Shown piece by piece: positions 27,100 to 35,690 of a DNA stretch of 61,697 nucleotides (within the stretch, counting starts at the first letter, position 1; every line of letters starts with the position of its first letter). Source of the DNA: Pegethrix bostrychoides GSE-TBD4-15B (GTDB taxonomy: Bacteria > Cyanobacteriota > Cyanobacteriia > Elainellales > Elainellaceae); the NCBI GenBank assembly GCA_019359155.1, contig JAHHHV010000011.1, forward strand, positions 1-61,697. Reading direction: 5' to 3'. The notes below the pieces were generated by a model. The model saw nothing but the letters and a program-made list of their open reading frames with translations. It was not told the origin of the DNA and ran no database searches. A program made the position numbers and the translations under genes.

Positions 27100-27531
27100 C
27101 TACACGTCTCCCCGAATCTCTTCAATAATTCCGTCTCTAAGCAGCACTTCAACCTGCATTTTGCGGATTAAGTTATCGCCCGTTTCAGCTCTAAAAAAGC
27201 CTTCGACCTGTCCCTGCCCCACTTCTTGTTCCATCTCCAGAATCTGCACCTGCTGAAGCTGCTGCAAGATCTGATTTTTCTTTTCTAGGATCTCGCTTTT
27301 CTTTTCGTTCACCTGCCCCTGAATGCTGGCAATCTGCTCGACAGCCTGCGGTTGCTTCTGCATCTCAGTAATTGCCCGCTGTCCCTGGGTTTCTAGCTGC
27401 TGAATCTGACCATCGAGCTGATTGATTTGACCTTGCAGCTGCTGCTGCACTTCCTCTTTCCAGCGAGGCGTGACCACAACTTTGATATTGATTGCTCGCT
27501 TGAGCAGCAAATGAGGCTTAGAAATTTCCAT
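27100..27531 (-). CDS. YlqD-family coiled-coil protein
   Basis: 143 residues. A short N-terminal strand region (LLLKRAINIKVVVTPRWKEE) leads to a Gln-rich coiled coil (~25-105), then a strand-rich end (VEVLLRDGIIEEIRGDV). This matches YlqD, a protein of unknown function. The stop is two bases from the start of the E2 gene, so the pair is probably one transcript. Confidence 0.78.
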   Translation of the reverse strand: MEISKPHLLLKRAINIKVVVTPRWKEEVQQQLQGQINQLDGQIQQLETQGQRAITEMQKQPQAVEQIASIQGQVNEKKSEILEKKNQILQQLQQVQILEMEQEVGQGQVEGFFRAETGDNLIRKMQVEVLLRDGIIEEIRGDV

Positions 27532-27627
27532 GAAGAGGCCGAGAAATTAAGGTTGGGCAAAGCGATGAATCTGAGCCTGAGCGTTCAAAAAGCCAGTCGA
27601 AAACTCTAGCTCTCGGCTGTGCCAAAC

Positions 27628-29562
27628 TCAGCTAAACATCTCGTCAATCATACCGCGATAGCGCTCGCTGACTACGGGTCGGCGGATCTTCAGCGTCTGG
27701 GTCAGCATGCCGTTCTCAATCGAAAATTGTTCGAAGAGCAGTCGAAATGGCCCAATCCGATCGTCGGCACGATAGCCTGGTCGGTTTTTCACCTCGCGGT
27801 TTAGCTCCTGCCGCAGCAAATCCTGCAAGGGCTTTGCGTCCAGCGTCACCTCTTGAAATCCAGCAGGAGCAGCTTGGCTGTCGTTGGGCAGACGCAGGTA
27901 GAGATTCTGGCTGGCCGCCCATTTTTGCAAAGTCTCGGCATTCGGCACAATCAGCGCCCCAATTACCTTCTGGTCTTGCCCCACCAGCATAATCTGATCG
28001 ACATAGGCGCTGCGGAGGCAGGCATCTTCGATAGGCTGCGGCTCAATGTTTTCGCCGTTACTCAGCACAATTGTGTCTTTGGCGCGTCCGGTAATAATTA
28101 GATCGTCTTGCGCCGACACCCAACCCAAATCGCCCGTGTCAAACCAGCCGTCTGGCGTGATCGCTTTTTTCGTAGCTTCCGGATTTTTGTAGTAGCCCTG
28201 CATCACCTGCGGCCCGCGCAGCATGACGAGCCCCTGCTGACCCGTCGGGACAGGCTGCTGGGTTTCGGGATTGACGATGCGGGTTTCGGTCTGCTGCAAC
28301 GGCTGCCCGTCACCGCCCCGGATATTGCGATTTGGACGGCGCACATGCGTAATCGGCGAGGTTTCGGTGAGACCATAGCCCCCCAAAATCGTGATGCCGA
28401 CTATTTCAAAAAAATCTTCGAGATGCTCGGCAATTGAGCCACCCCCGCTGACTAGAAACCGGATTTCGCCGCCCACGCCATCCCGGATTTTTTGGTAGAC
28501 CAGCCGATTGCCAAGCTGATGGATAGGAGCCAGTGCCGCTGCCTGCAAGCTGGCGCTCAGCCGCTCTGCGGCAGAGGGATGCAGGTTTTCTAGATCGAGT
28601 CCTTGGGCGATGCGCTTGGCTTTAATGTAGCGCTCGCTTTGAGCCAGAAAGAAACTAGCGATCTTTTGGCTATTGGCGGGCTGGTCGCGCAGCTGTTTCT
28701 GGATGCCCTCATAGATTGACTCCCAGAGACGCGGCACGCCCACCATGTAGTTAGGTTGAAATTCCTTGAGGTCTTTTTTGACGTAGCGAATGTTGGTGTA
28801 GATCTGGGTACAGCCACAGGCCAAAACAAAGTACTCAAACGTGCGCTCGTAGCAGTGCCAAATCGGCAGGATGCTGAGCACCCGTCCACCTGGCTCTAGC
28901 TGCACGACGTTGTAGGCTCCGCTGACCTGTGAGAGCAGGTTACCGTGGCTGAGCATCACGCCCTTGGGCTGGCCGGAGGTGCCAGAAGTGTACATCAGCG
29001 TGGCGGTATCGTCGCGGCGGGCTGAGTGCAGCTCTAGCTGATGCGTTGCGCCCAGATCGAGCACCTGCTGAAAGTTGAGCGTTTTGATGCCTTCTAGCTC
29101 TGGCGGTGGTTCATCGCTGAGCAGCACGACCAGCCGAATCGGTAAATCTGCCAAAAACGCCTTCACCAGCTCAACTGTTTCTAGATCTTGAGCAATCAGC
29201 CCAATGCTGTCGCTATTTTCAAGGATGAATCCCAGCTCTTTCGGGTCAGCCTGCGCTCCGCGTACCGCATTCACAGCCCCGACGCTCATCACGCCCTGAT
29301 CTGCCACCATCCAGCGCGGACTGTTGTCTGAGAACTGAGCAATCCGCTCCTGAGGCTGCACATCTAGCGCCTGCAAGCCTGCTCCAAACTGCTGAATCTG
29401 CTGACAGAGCTGGCCATAGGTAAGCGTGACTTCGGGATTGCTGTGCGGGTCATGCAGCGCCACCAGGCTGGCAATCTCAGGCCGCTGGGCAATTTGGCTC
29501 CAGATTCCGGGCAAAGACTGAAGCTGATCGCAGAGTTGGTCAGGACGCAGAGATGGGGGCAT
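27628..29562 (-). CDS. aas: Long-chain acyl-CoA/acyl-ACP synthetase (AMP-forming)
   Basis: 644 residues. ANL-superfamily motifs: P-loop TLMYTSGTSGQPKGVML, GYGLTETSP, GWFDTGDLGW and the late lysine region LTQTLKIRRPVV. It activates free fatty acids with ATP. In cyanobacteria the single enzyme of this type acts mainly as acyl-ACP synthetase for fatty-acid recycling; the assignment to ACP rather than CoA rests on that knowledge. It is upstream of YlqD-E2 on the same strand, a 96-bp gap. Confidence 0.92.
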   Translation of the reverse strand: MPPSLRPDQLCDQLQSLPGIWSQIAQRPEIASLVALHDPHSNPEVTLTYGQLCQQIQQFGAGLQALDVQPQERIAQFSDNSPRWMVADQGVMSVGAVNAVRGAQADPKELGFILENSDSIGLIAQDLETVELVKAFLADLPIRLVVLLSDEPPPELEGIKTLNFQQVLDLGATHQLELHSARRDDTATLMYTSGTSGQPKGVMLSHGNLLSQVSGAYNVVQLEPGGRVLSILPIWHCYERTFEYFVLACGCTQIYTNIRYVKKDLKEFQPNYMVGVPRLWESIYEGIQKQLRDQPANSQKIASFFLAQSERYIKAKRIAQGLDLENLHPSAAERLSASLQAAALAPIHQLGNRLVYQKIRDGVGGEIRFLVSGGGSIAEHLEDFFEIVGITILGGYGLTETSPITHVRRPNRNIRGGDGQPLQQTETRIVNPETQQPVPTGQQGLVMLRGPQVMQGYYKNPEATKKAITPDGWFDTGDLGWVSAQDDLIITGRAKDTIVLSNGENIEPQPIEDACLRSAYVDQIMLVGQDQKVIGALIVPNAETLQKWAASQNLYLRLPNDSQAAPAGFQEVTLDAKPLQDLLRQELNREVKNRPGYRADDRIGPFRLLFEQFSIENGMLTQTLKIRRPVVSERYRGMIDEMFS

Positions 29563-29730
29563 GGCAGGAGCCTCTCAGATGGACAATCAATCGTGATGCA
29601 GACTGGCATGATGCAGACTGGCAGAATCTTGGCCAGCTTGGCCTTAGTCTCTCCCGCCAGCCCTTAAAATAACAAGAGGGTATGACAAAATTTTAAGCTG
29701 CCCAGTCTGAACTGAGCCTTAAGTCACCGC

Positions 29731-29873
29731 TAAGAAGCTGTTTGTAAAAGAATGTGTATCCCTTAGTCATGCAAGGCTTTCCGGTGTTTTTAGAACAATT
29801 GAACTAAATATTCGAAGAGCCTGTCCTGCAAGGGTTGCAAGGTTCTTCATACTCTTTTACAAACAGCTTCTAA
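29731..29873. mobile_element. Miniature inverted-repeat element (MITE), ~137 bp
   Basis: AGAAGCTGTTTGTAAAAGA (29733-29751) is exactly repeated inverted at 29853-29871. Taking GAAGC...GCTTC as the ends (29734-29870), both flanks carry TAA, a 3-bp target duplication typical of IS5/IS1031-type elements. The interior is AT-rich with shorter inverted segments and no coding capacity. So it looks like a non-autonomous relative of an IS5-family element; the parent is not in the window. Confidence 0.8.
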
Positions 29874-29918
29874 ATCACCTCAATAAATCACCCAAAATTC
29901 AACGCTCAGGAGAACAGA

Positions 29919-30203
29919 ATGCCGAAAGCAATTTGGAATGGGGCTGTGCTAGCCGAAAGCGATCAGTGCGAAATCGTCGAAAATAACTACTACTTCCCGG
30001 CCAGTGCCATCAATCAGCAGTATTTTAAGCCGAGCAGTACCCACACAACCTGCCCTTGGAAAGGCGTGGCCAGCTACTACAGCCTGGAAGTGGATGGCCA
30101 GGGAAATCAAGATGCTGCCTGGTACTATCCTGAGCCCAAAGATGCCGCTAAAAATATTCGGGGCTATGTCGCCTTTTGGCGAGGTGTGAAGGTTGAGGCG
30201 TAG
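29919..30203 (+). CDS. DUF427 protein
   Basis: 94 residues. The whole protein is one DUF427 domain: MPKAIWNGAVLAES, ENNYYFP, the conserved STHTTCPWKGVASYY and AWYYPEPKDAA...IRGYVAFW. Function is unknown; the conserved Cys-Pro-Trp-Lys-Gly centre suggests a binding pocket. AGGAGA precedes the ATG. It begins 46 bp after the MITE. Confidence 0.9.
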   Translation: MPKAIWNGAVLAESDQCEIVENNYYFPASAINQQYFKPSSTHTTCPWKGVASYYSLEVDGQGNQDAAWYYPEPKDAAKNIRGYVAFWRGVKVEA

Positions 30204-30232
30204 CGATGGCCAACTGAATCCATACGCTCAAC

Positions 30233-30278
30233 TCATGCGCCCAATTCATGCGCCCAATTCATGCGCCCAATTCATGCG
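30233..30278. repeat. 13-bp tandem repeat, 3.5 copies
   Basis: TCATGCGCCCAAT occurs three times exactly (30233, 30246, 30259) plus a partial TCATGCG, between DUF427 and DUF3038 genes. Confidence 0.93.
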
Positions 30279-30354
30279 AAAGTGCTAGGATATGGAGCCG
30301 CCTCCGGCCAGCCATAACTCTGCTACAATTCTGCTGATTTTTCCTGTGAGGGAC

Positions 30355-30957
30355 ATGCAAGCAACCCAACCGCCCGCTCCCCAGTCGATGCTGCTAGAGA
30401 CGCTGCCCAACCCCAAAGTGCCGGACGGTATCTGTCCGCGTCGTGCTCGCCAGCAGATCGACTTTTTGCTGTTGGCCATCGAAGCGCTGGAGCTGGGCGG
30501 TTCGGAAGCATTCCTGAACGATGTCAAGGAGCTGGGTCTACAAGATATTATCCAAAACCGGGTGACGCTCTGGCGGCTGCGAGCCACGAATTCGCTGCGC
30601 CGTAACAGCCAGCGCCGTCCGCTCAGCCTGCTGGAAGCGAAAGCTCTGGTGATTATCATTTGTCACCGAGCGCGTCGTCTGACGGTGCTCACTCGCCAGC
30701 TGCTGATGGTTTACGATCAGCTGTTGGAAAAGCATCTGTCGCCCAGCCACCATCTGCGGCTCTCTAGCTATCTGGAGCGGTTTCGGGCACATTTTCGCTC
30801 GCGCATGAACCCAAAGCGGGCAGGCGTCATTGCCTATAGCACCAATGAATCCCTAGACGAACTGGCCTTAATGCTGCTCAGCCAGCTTTTGTTTTGCACC
30901 GGCACCGCCGGAACGCAGCGCCTCTGGAGCAGTTTGTTTGATGGAGACGTGGAATGA
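30355..30957 (+). CDS. DUF3038 protein
   Basis: 200 residues from ATG 30355. A frame extension to 30292 contains no family sequence. It is helical and cytoplasmic, with CPRRARQQIDFLLLAIEALE near the start and KALVIIICHRARRL in the middle. It matches DUF3038, a domain known from cyanobacteria without assigned function. Its stop overlaps the start of the DUF4335 gene (ATGA), so the two are translationally coupled and likely act together. Confidence 0.85.
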   Translation: MQATQPPAPQSMLLETLPNPKVPDGICPRRARQQIDFLLLAIEALELGGSEAFLNDVKELGLQDIIQNRVTLWRLRATNSLRRNSQRRPLSLLEAKALVIIICHRARRLTVLTRQLLMVYDQLLEKHLSPSHHLRLSSYLERFRAHFRSRMNPKRAGVIAYSTNESLDELALMLLSQLLFCTGTAGTQRLWSSLFDGDVE

Positions 30958-32168
30958 CAACGATTCAACGCCAGTACAGCCTGCCCAACTGTCGGCTGAT
31001 TCTGCAAGGTGTGAGTAGCGATACCGACAGCAGCAGCCGGCCTTTGATGTCGATGGTCACCGGTGTCGAATGCTATCTGGCGGGTCAGAAAACACCTGTG
31101 ACAGGTGGGCGCGCCCTTTTGGAAAGCCTCAGCGTCACGGTGAGCCAATATGCCCAGAGCTACCTGAGCGGGATTCAAATGCTGCTGCGGCGTGAGCGAC
31201 GCGAGCCGAGTCATCTGGTACAGCTAGAGCAGGTGGGAGAAAATCTGCATCGGCTCACCATACAGCCAGAAACCATACAGCCAGAGATCGTACAGCCAGA
31301 AGATGACGCAACCGATCAGGCTGAAACCGCTACCGAAATCGACCTAACCACCGTACAGCTCTTTGATCTGGTGGAAGCCGTCGATCAATTTTTTGCCGAT
31401 GCTCAAACTCTGCCCGAACTCGGCCTAAAGCTCGATCCGCTCTCCAAGCGCCACATCAAGGCCGTCGAGCCGTTGGCCAAGCGGGCTGTCCCGGCTGTAA
31501 TCGGTACCTCTGGCCTAGCTGCCGCCGCCGCGCTGCTGTTTATGCTGCCTGCGCCTCAGGTGAAGCGCCCGGAAGCTGAAGCTAGCTCGACTACTGAGCA
31601 AACCACCAGCCCCGATGCCGCCAATTCCAGCAGTGCTCCTAGCCCCCCAGCTAATCCAGCCGCCGCGCCAGACGCTACAGCAGATGGCTCCACGGCAACT
31701 GTCTCTCCAGAAACTGTCTCTCCAGAAACTGTCTCTCCAGAAACTGGCTCCCCATCAACTGGCGCTGCCGCCACAGCTGCCGCCGGACTCAACCTATCGA
31801 ACGCAGCGGAGATTACCGATCCTGACACGCTCGATCGGCTCACGACGCAGCTTTACAACAAGCTGGATGCAGAGTGGCAGAAAAAGCCGAGCTTCGATGG
31901 CGAGCTCGTTTACCAGGTTGGCGTTGATCCAGCTGGCGAAATTGTCGGCTACAAATACAGCAATGATGCAGCGCTCACCTATCTCAATGAGGTGCCGCTA
32001 GCTGACGTCCAGTTTACGACTCCAACTGGAGAAACCAACCAGCCAGAGAGCGCCCCAGCCAGCGACTCAGCCAGCCTGCTGGCTCAGTTTCGAGTCGTAT
32101 TCAAATCAGATGGCGTTTTGGAAATTAGCCCTTGGGCGGGTGATCCCGCGCCCGCGCCTTCTCCCTAA
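30954..32168 (+). CDS. DUF4335 membrane-anchored protein
   Basis: 404 residues. The N-terminal ~150 residues (QRQYSLPNCRLILQGV, CYLAGQ) are the DUF4335 domain. One membrane segment follows at ~180-200 (AVPAVIGTSGLAAAAALLFM), then a Ser/Thr/Pro/Ala linker with TVSPE repeats. A soluble C-terminal domain (TLDRLTTQLYNKLDAEW, GEIVGYKYSNDAALTYL) ends the protein. The layout suggests a cytoplasmic sensor or scaffold linked through the membrane to an outer domain. Co-translated with DUF3038. The stop codon overlaps that of the convergent gene. Confidence 0.85.
   Translation: MTTIQRQYSLPNCRLILQGVSSDTDSSSRPLMSMVTGVECYLAGQKTPVTGGRALLESLSVTVSQYAQSYLSGIQMLLRRERREPSHLVQLEQVGENLHRLTIQPETIQPEIVQPEDDATDQAETATEIDLTTVQLFDLVEAVDQFFADAQTLPELGLKLDPLSKRHIKAVEPLAKRAVPAVIGTSGLAAAAALLFMLPAPQVKRPEAEASSTTEQTTSPDAANSSSAPSPPANPAAAPDATADGSTATVSPETVSPETVSPETGSPSTGAAATAAAGLNLSNAAEITDPDTLDRLTTQLYNKLDAEWQKKPSFDGELVYQVGVDPAGEIVGYKYSNDAALTYLNEVPLADVQFTTPTGETNQPESAPASDSASLLAQFRVVFKSDGVLEISPWAGDPAPAPSP
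31257..31301. repeat. 15-bp tandem repeat in the DUF4335 gene (IQPE units)
   Basis: ACCATACAGCCAGAA occurs twice and a third copy is diverged (ATCGTACAGCCAGAA), encoding TIQPE, TIQPE and IVQPE. Confidence 0.85.
31698..31757. repeat. 15-bp tandem repeat in the DUF4335 linker (TVSPE units)
   Basis: ACTGTCTCTCCAGAA is repeated three times exactly (31698-31742) with a diverged fourth copy, encoding TVSPE. Confidence 0.93.
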
Positions 32169-32851
32169 GCACAGGAATAGCCTTGTGGCCCCCAGCTGCC
32201 GTTGGCGTATTCTCCAAAGGCGAGCGGCTGATCGCTGCCCACCTGAAGTGTCTGGCCGCTGGTATTGACCGCATAGAGCGGCCAGTTCTCTTCGCCCATT
32301 TGTCCCGCCCGAAACAGGACATGCTCTGGGCAAGTCTGACTCCAGCCCAGCAGTACAGCGTTGCTGTACTGAATCTGAGTCGGAGCCAGCGTATGGGTGC
32401 GGTTGAGGCGGCGTTCCCAAACCACTGCAAAATCTGAGGCCAGACTGCTACAGAACTTGGATTCAAACTCCCGCGCTAGCAGCCGCTCGCCGTCTTCTGA
32501 CCAAGCCACGGGGATCAGCATGGCAATGGTGCCGGGTTGCTCGACCAGCGCATCGGCAACAAATGGATTGTCGGCAAACGGTGCGGCAGGAGTCACGGTT
32601 TGCAGCTCGCCAGTTTCGAGCTGTTCGATAAATAAAATGCTGGCGATGCGGCTCTGGGGCAGATCTGGCGAGAGCTGCAGCTGAATTCGGCTGTAGGCAG
32701 CATAGCGACCGTCTGGCGAAATTAGCGACTGACTGCGGTAGTAGCGAAACGCAACGGTTCGCTCATGCAGTGCAGCCATGACCCAGTTCCAGGGGACGGG
32801 GTGGGGGCTATTGAGAGGATCACAGGATAGCGAGATAGAAGATGGAATCAT
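32165..32851 (-). CDS. Hypothetical protein, beta-propeller-like
   Basis: 228 residues. It contains blade-like stretches: SQSLISPDGRYAAYSRIQLQL, then AWSEDGERLLAREFESKF. 'SPDGRYAAY' and 'WSEDGERLL' recall TolB/WD40 repeats. It lacks a signal peptide. I recall similar cyanobacterial proteins of unknown function. It is too short for a full propeller, so it may be a half-propeller or dimerise. Convergent with DUF4335, sharing the stop region. Confidence 0.65.
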   Translation of the reverse strand: MIPSSISLSCDPLNSPHPVPWNWVMAALHERTVAFRYYRSQSLISPDGRYAAYSRIQLQLSPDLPQSRIASILFIEQLETGELQTVTPAAPFADNPFVADALVEQPGTIAMLIPVAWSEDGERLLAREFESKFCSSLASDFAVVWERRLNRTHTLAPTQIQYSNAVLLGWSQTCPEHVLFRAGQMGEENWPLYAVNTSGQTLQVGSDQPLAFGEYANGSWGPQGYSCA

Positions 32852-33615
32852 GGTTGAGCTACGGTTGAGGAAAGAAGCAGATGCGTCGAGACCAGCCAGC
32901 CGCTAGATTCATCTGGATTTCTGTATGAATTTCTAAATGCATCCAGGTCAGCCGCTGAATTGAAGCGCCGCTTGAATATTAGAAAAGACTAGAAACAGGG
33001 CGCGGGACACAGAATACTAAAAGCAGGACACAGAGGGCAGTGTCCATCAGCAATAAAACTTAGTGGTCAGTCAGCTCCCAATTTGAGAGCAAGCCCTAGT
33101 CAATTCAACTCAATATCGCAAAACTGGGCAGCGCCAACCCGGCAGCCACCCCACAAACCCTTCAGCACAGTACATTCAATCTGCTCAAATCCGGTCTGTG
33201 CTGAGGCTCAGCTCGCTACATCGCTGAGAGTCCAGGCTCATTTCAGATCCAGGAACAGTATTCTAAGCACTTTGCCCAAATACTGCTGTCTAGATGCTGT
33301 CCGAATACTGCTGCCCAAACACCAAACACGACTGCCCAAGCAGTCATTCAAACTTAGCGGTCAGTTCCTATCTAGTTCCTATCTCTTGTATAGCAAGCCA
33401 AATCATTTTCGGCACAGCTGACTCACGAAAATTTTTGTTGAGGCAAGTTTTGCAGCCGCGTCAGGTGAATCTAGTTCTGGAGTTTAGGTTTTGGGATTCA
33501 GGTTTTGGGGTTCAGTTTGCCAAGCCTGCGCTATTATCTAGCCTCAGTTTGGTTGATTGGTTGAACTGCATTAACGGTAACTGTACTCAAGATTAACTGT
33601 ACTCAAGGTTAAGTG
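32852..33615. other. 764-bp non-coding region before the OmpA-like gene
   Basis: No gene supported; the plus-strand frames here have no protein-like character. It contains a GGACAC/GTGTCC hairpin (33026-33045), direct repeats of AATACTGCTG near 33280-33320, and a duplicated 11-mer (GTTCCTATCTA, 33364-33385). It also holds a duplicated AGGTTTTGGGATTC-like 14-mer near 33486 and a 16-bp duplication just before the next start. It could hold a promoter or small RNA, but nothing specific is visible. Confidence 0.6.
33578..33609. repeat. 16-bp tandem duplication just upstream of the OmpA-like gene
   Basis: TAACTGTACTCAAGAT and TAACTGTACTCAAGGT lie head to tail, ending six bases before the start codon at 33616, so the duplication includes the expected ribosome-binding region. 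Confidence 0.9.
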
Positions 33616-34527
33616 ATGACTAAATCTGCACCTGCTCCCGCCAAGTTTTCGGCTAATTCGTCTCCAGCTCAGCCTAACCGTCCGAAGGGGTGGGGATCGG
33701 CGCTGGTAACTTTTAGCCTGCGGCTAGCGCTCTTAGGCATTGGCGGTGGCACAATGGCGGTCGTTGGCATTGCCGTTGCTCAGCTCTATCCCGCCCAGTC
33801 TCAGGAGCCACCGCTGGTAGAAGTTTGGCTTCAGCGGGCGCAGCTCATGCTGGATACAGGCTTAAATCGCATTGGCATCATGCGGCTGTCTGAAGCACAA
33901 ACTCAGGCACAAATTCAAGCCGAGACAACTGCCGCTCCCAACATCGCTCCTGCCTCAGCCTTGCCTGCCGCCGAACGACAGAACCTTCAGGTCGAGCTGA
34001 CCCAGCTGCAAGCCGAGCTGCAAGCCCTTACCAGCCAATCAAGTCAGCCGTTGACTGCTCGCGTTCAGCCCTTGCAAAAGCGGATTCAGACGATTCAGTC
34101 TCAGCTGAGCAGCTTCACCGCCGCTCGCGATCCCGGCCTCACAGCCAGCACTGGAGAAGTTGAGTCTGCCCCTCAGCCTGAGCTGCTAGTGACGTTTCCC
34201 AGCGACGCTCTGTTTGCAGATGGAGCGGCGACCCTCCGACCGGGCAGCGAAGCCATTTTGAGCAGCATTGTCAGCGATCTTCAGCAGTACCCGGCTGCCT
34301 CAATCCAGATCTCGGCCTATACCGATCGCCAGAAGTCACCCGAACTCGACCGCGAGCGTTCCCTGGAGCAGGCCAAAGCCGTGCGGCACTATCTGTCGCA
34401 GCAGCTGGGTGGCGATCTGCACTGGGTGTCCATCGGGCAAGGACAAAACCAGCCGCTCGCGCCCAACGACTCCGCCGAAAACCAGCAGCGCAATCGCCGA
34501 ATTGAAATTGCGATTCAGGCGAATTAA
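33616..34527 (+). CDS. OmpA-family peptidoglycan-associated protein
   Basis: 303 residues. One N-terminal membrane anchor (~28-56, VTFSLRLALLGIGGGTMAVVG) is followed by a Gln-rich coiled-coil linker (~85-175). The C-terminal OmpA domain (~195-300) shows FADGAATLRPGSEAIL, ISAYTDRQKSPELDRERS and the closing NQQRNRRIEIAI. OmpA domains bind peptidoglycan non-covalently. With no beta-barrel, it resembles MotB-like or cyanobacterial envelope tethers; motor-protein motifs are absent. Confidence 0.85.
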   Translation: MTKSAPAPAKFSANSSPAQPNRPKGWGSALVTFSLRLALLGIGGGTMAVVGIAVAQLYPAQSQEPPLVEVWLQRAQLMLDTGLNRIGIMRLSEAQTQAQIQAETTAAPNIAPASALPAAERQNLQVELTQLQAELQALTSQSSQPLTARVQPLQKRIQTIQSQLSSFTAARDPGLTASTGEVESAPQPELLVTFPSDALFADGAATLRPGSEAILSSIVSDLQQYPAASIQISAYTDRQKSPELDRERSLEQAKAVRHYLSQQLGGDLHWVSIGQGQNQPLAPNDSAENQQRNRRIEIAIQAN

Positions 34528-34609
34528 GCAGGCGCATAAAATTAGCGCCAAGGGATAGACGCATCGCAATTCAGGTGAAAATGAGATATTCCTCACGCCT
34601 GCGAATTCT

Positions 34610-35668
34610 ATGAAGCTGATTTTCTTTGGCACGCCGCAGTTTGCAGTCCCTAGCTTAGAGAGTCTGATGGCGCAGCCTGATTTTGAGCTGCTGGCCGTTG
34701 TGACGCAGCCTGACAAGCGCCGGGGACGAGGCAGCGAGCTTTCTGCTTCGCCCATTAAGTCTCAGGCACTGGCACAGCGGCTACCCGTTTTACAGCCGCG
34801 CCGGATTAAAAAAGAGCCGGAGATTTTGGAGCAGCTGCGGCAGATGCAGGCTGATGCCTTTGTGGTAGTGGCCTACGGGCAGATCTTGTCGCCCGAAATT
34901 TTAGCGATGCCGCGTCTGGGCTGCATCAATGGTCACGGCTCAATCTTGCCCAAATATCGCGGAGCAGCGCCGATTCAGTGGTGTCTCTACCACGGCGAAA
35001 CCATCACCGGCGTGACTACCATGCAGATGGATGCAGGAATGGATACCGGGGCCATGCTGCTCAAGGCAATCACACCGATTAGTCTGCTTGATAACGCGCC
35101 AGATCTAGCCGGACGGCTCTCGCAGATCACCGCCGACCTGCTGATTGAGACGTTGCTGGGATTGGAGGCAGGTCGTCTCACGCCCATCCCGCAGGCCGAA
35201 TCAGCTGCCACCTATGCACCGCTGATCCAGAAGGCTGACTATCAGCTCGACTGGGCGCGTCCGGCTCTGGCCTTGCATAACCAGATTCGCGGCTTTTATC
35301 CCAATTGCAGTACGAGTCTGCGTGGTCTGTTGCTCAAAGTCACCGCGACGCTGCCGCTGAATCCGGCGGCTCTGCTGGCGCTGCCGGACGGCGGAGCCGC
35401 ACTGCTTGAGCAGATGCCGCAGCTTCAAGAGCTTCAGGCCGAGCAGCCTGAGCTGGCTGAATCGGGTCAGTTTCAACCGGGTCAGGTCGTCAGCCTGCTC
35501 AAAAATCAGGGCGCAGTCATTCAAACTGGCGATGGGCTGCTGCTGCTGCGCGAGGTGCAGCTGGCGGGCAAGCGAACACAGTCGGGCTGGGATTTTGCCA
35601 ACGGGACGCGGCTCCAGTTAGGGGAGCGCTTGGGAGAATATGGAGAATATTTAGAGCCGAGCAGCTAG
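34610..35668 (+). CDS. fmt: Methionyl-tRNA formyltransferase
   Basis: 352 residues, longer than the ~315 usual. It uses 10-formyl-tetrahydrofolate to formylate initiator Met-tRNA. Motifs: [23 protein letters not shown], catalytic N-x-H in [20 protein letters not shown] and GAMLL. The extra length is a Leu/Glu/Gln-rich insert in the C-terminal tRNA-binding domain (~245-300), as often in cyanobacterial Fmt. Convergent with the GT39 gene, 22 bp apart. Confidence 0.96.
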   Translation: MKLIFFGTPQFAVPSLESLMAQPDFELLAVVTQPDKRRGRGSELSASPIKSQALAQRLPVLQPRRIKKEPEILEQLRQMQADAFVVVAYGQILSPEILAMPRLGCINGHGSILPKYRGAAPIQWCLYHGETITGVTTMQMDAGMDTGAMLLKAITPISLLDNAPDLAGRLSQITADLLIETLLGLEAGRLTPIPQAESAATYAPLIQKADYQLDWARPALALHNQIRGFYPNCSTSLRGLLLKVTATLPLNPAALLALPDGGAALLEQMPQLQELQAEQPELAESGQFQPGQVVSLLKNQGAVIQTGDGLLLLREVQLAGKRTQSGWDFANGTRLQLGERLGEYGEYLEPSS

Positions 35669-35690
35669 TGCGATAAGCATCACCTAGAGA

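Noticed and set aside
30233-30278. Possible CRISPR-like array
   Set aside because: Units are only 13 bp and directly adjacent without unique spacers; no cas gene is in the window. It is an ordinary tandem repeat.
33083-33596. Plus-strand frames in the long gap before the OmpA-like gene
   Set aside because: Composition is Ser/Leu/Cys-rich without structure, they overlap each other, and no ribosome site fits.
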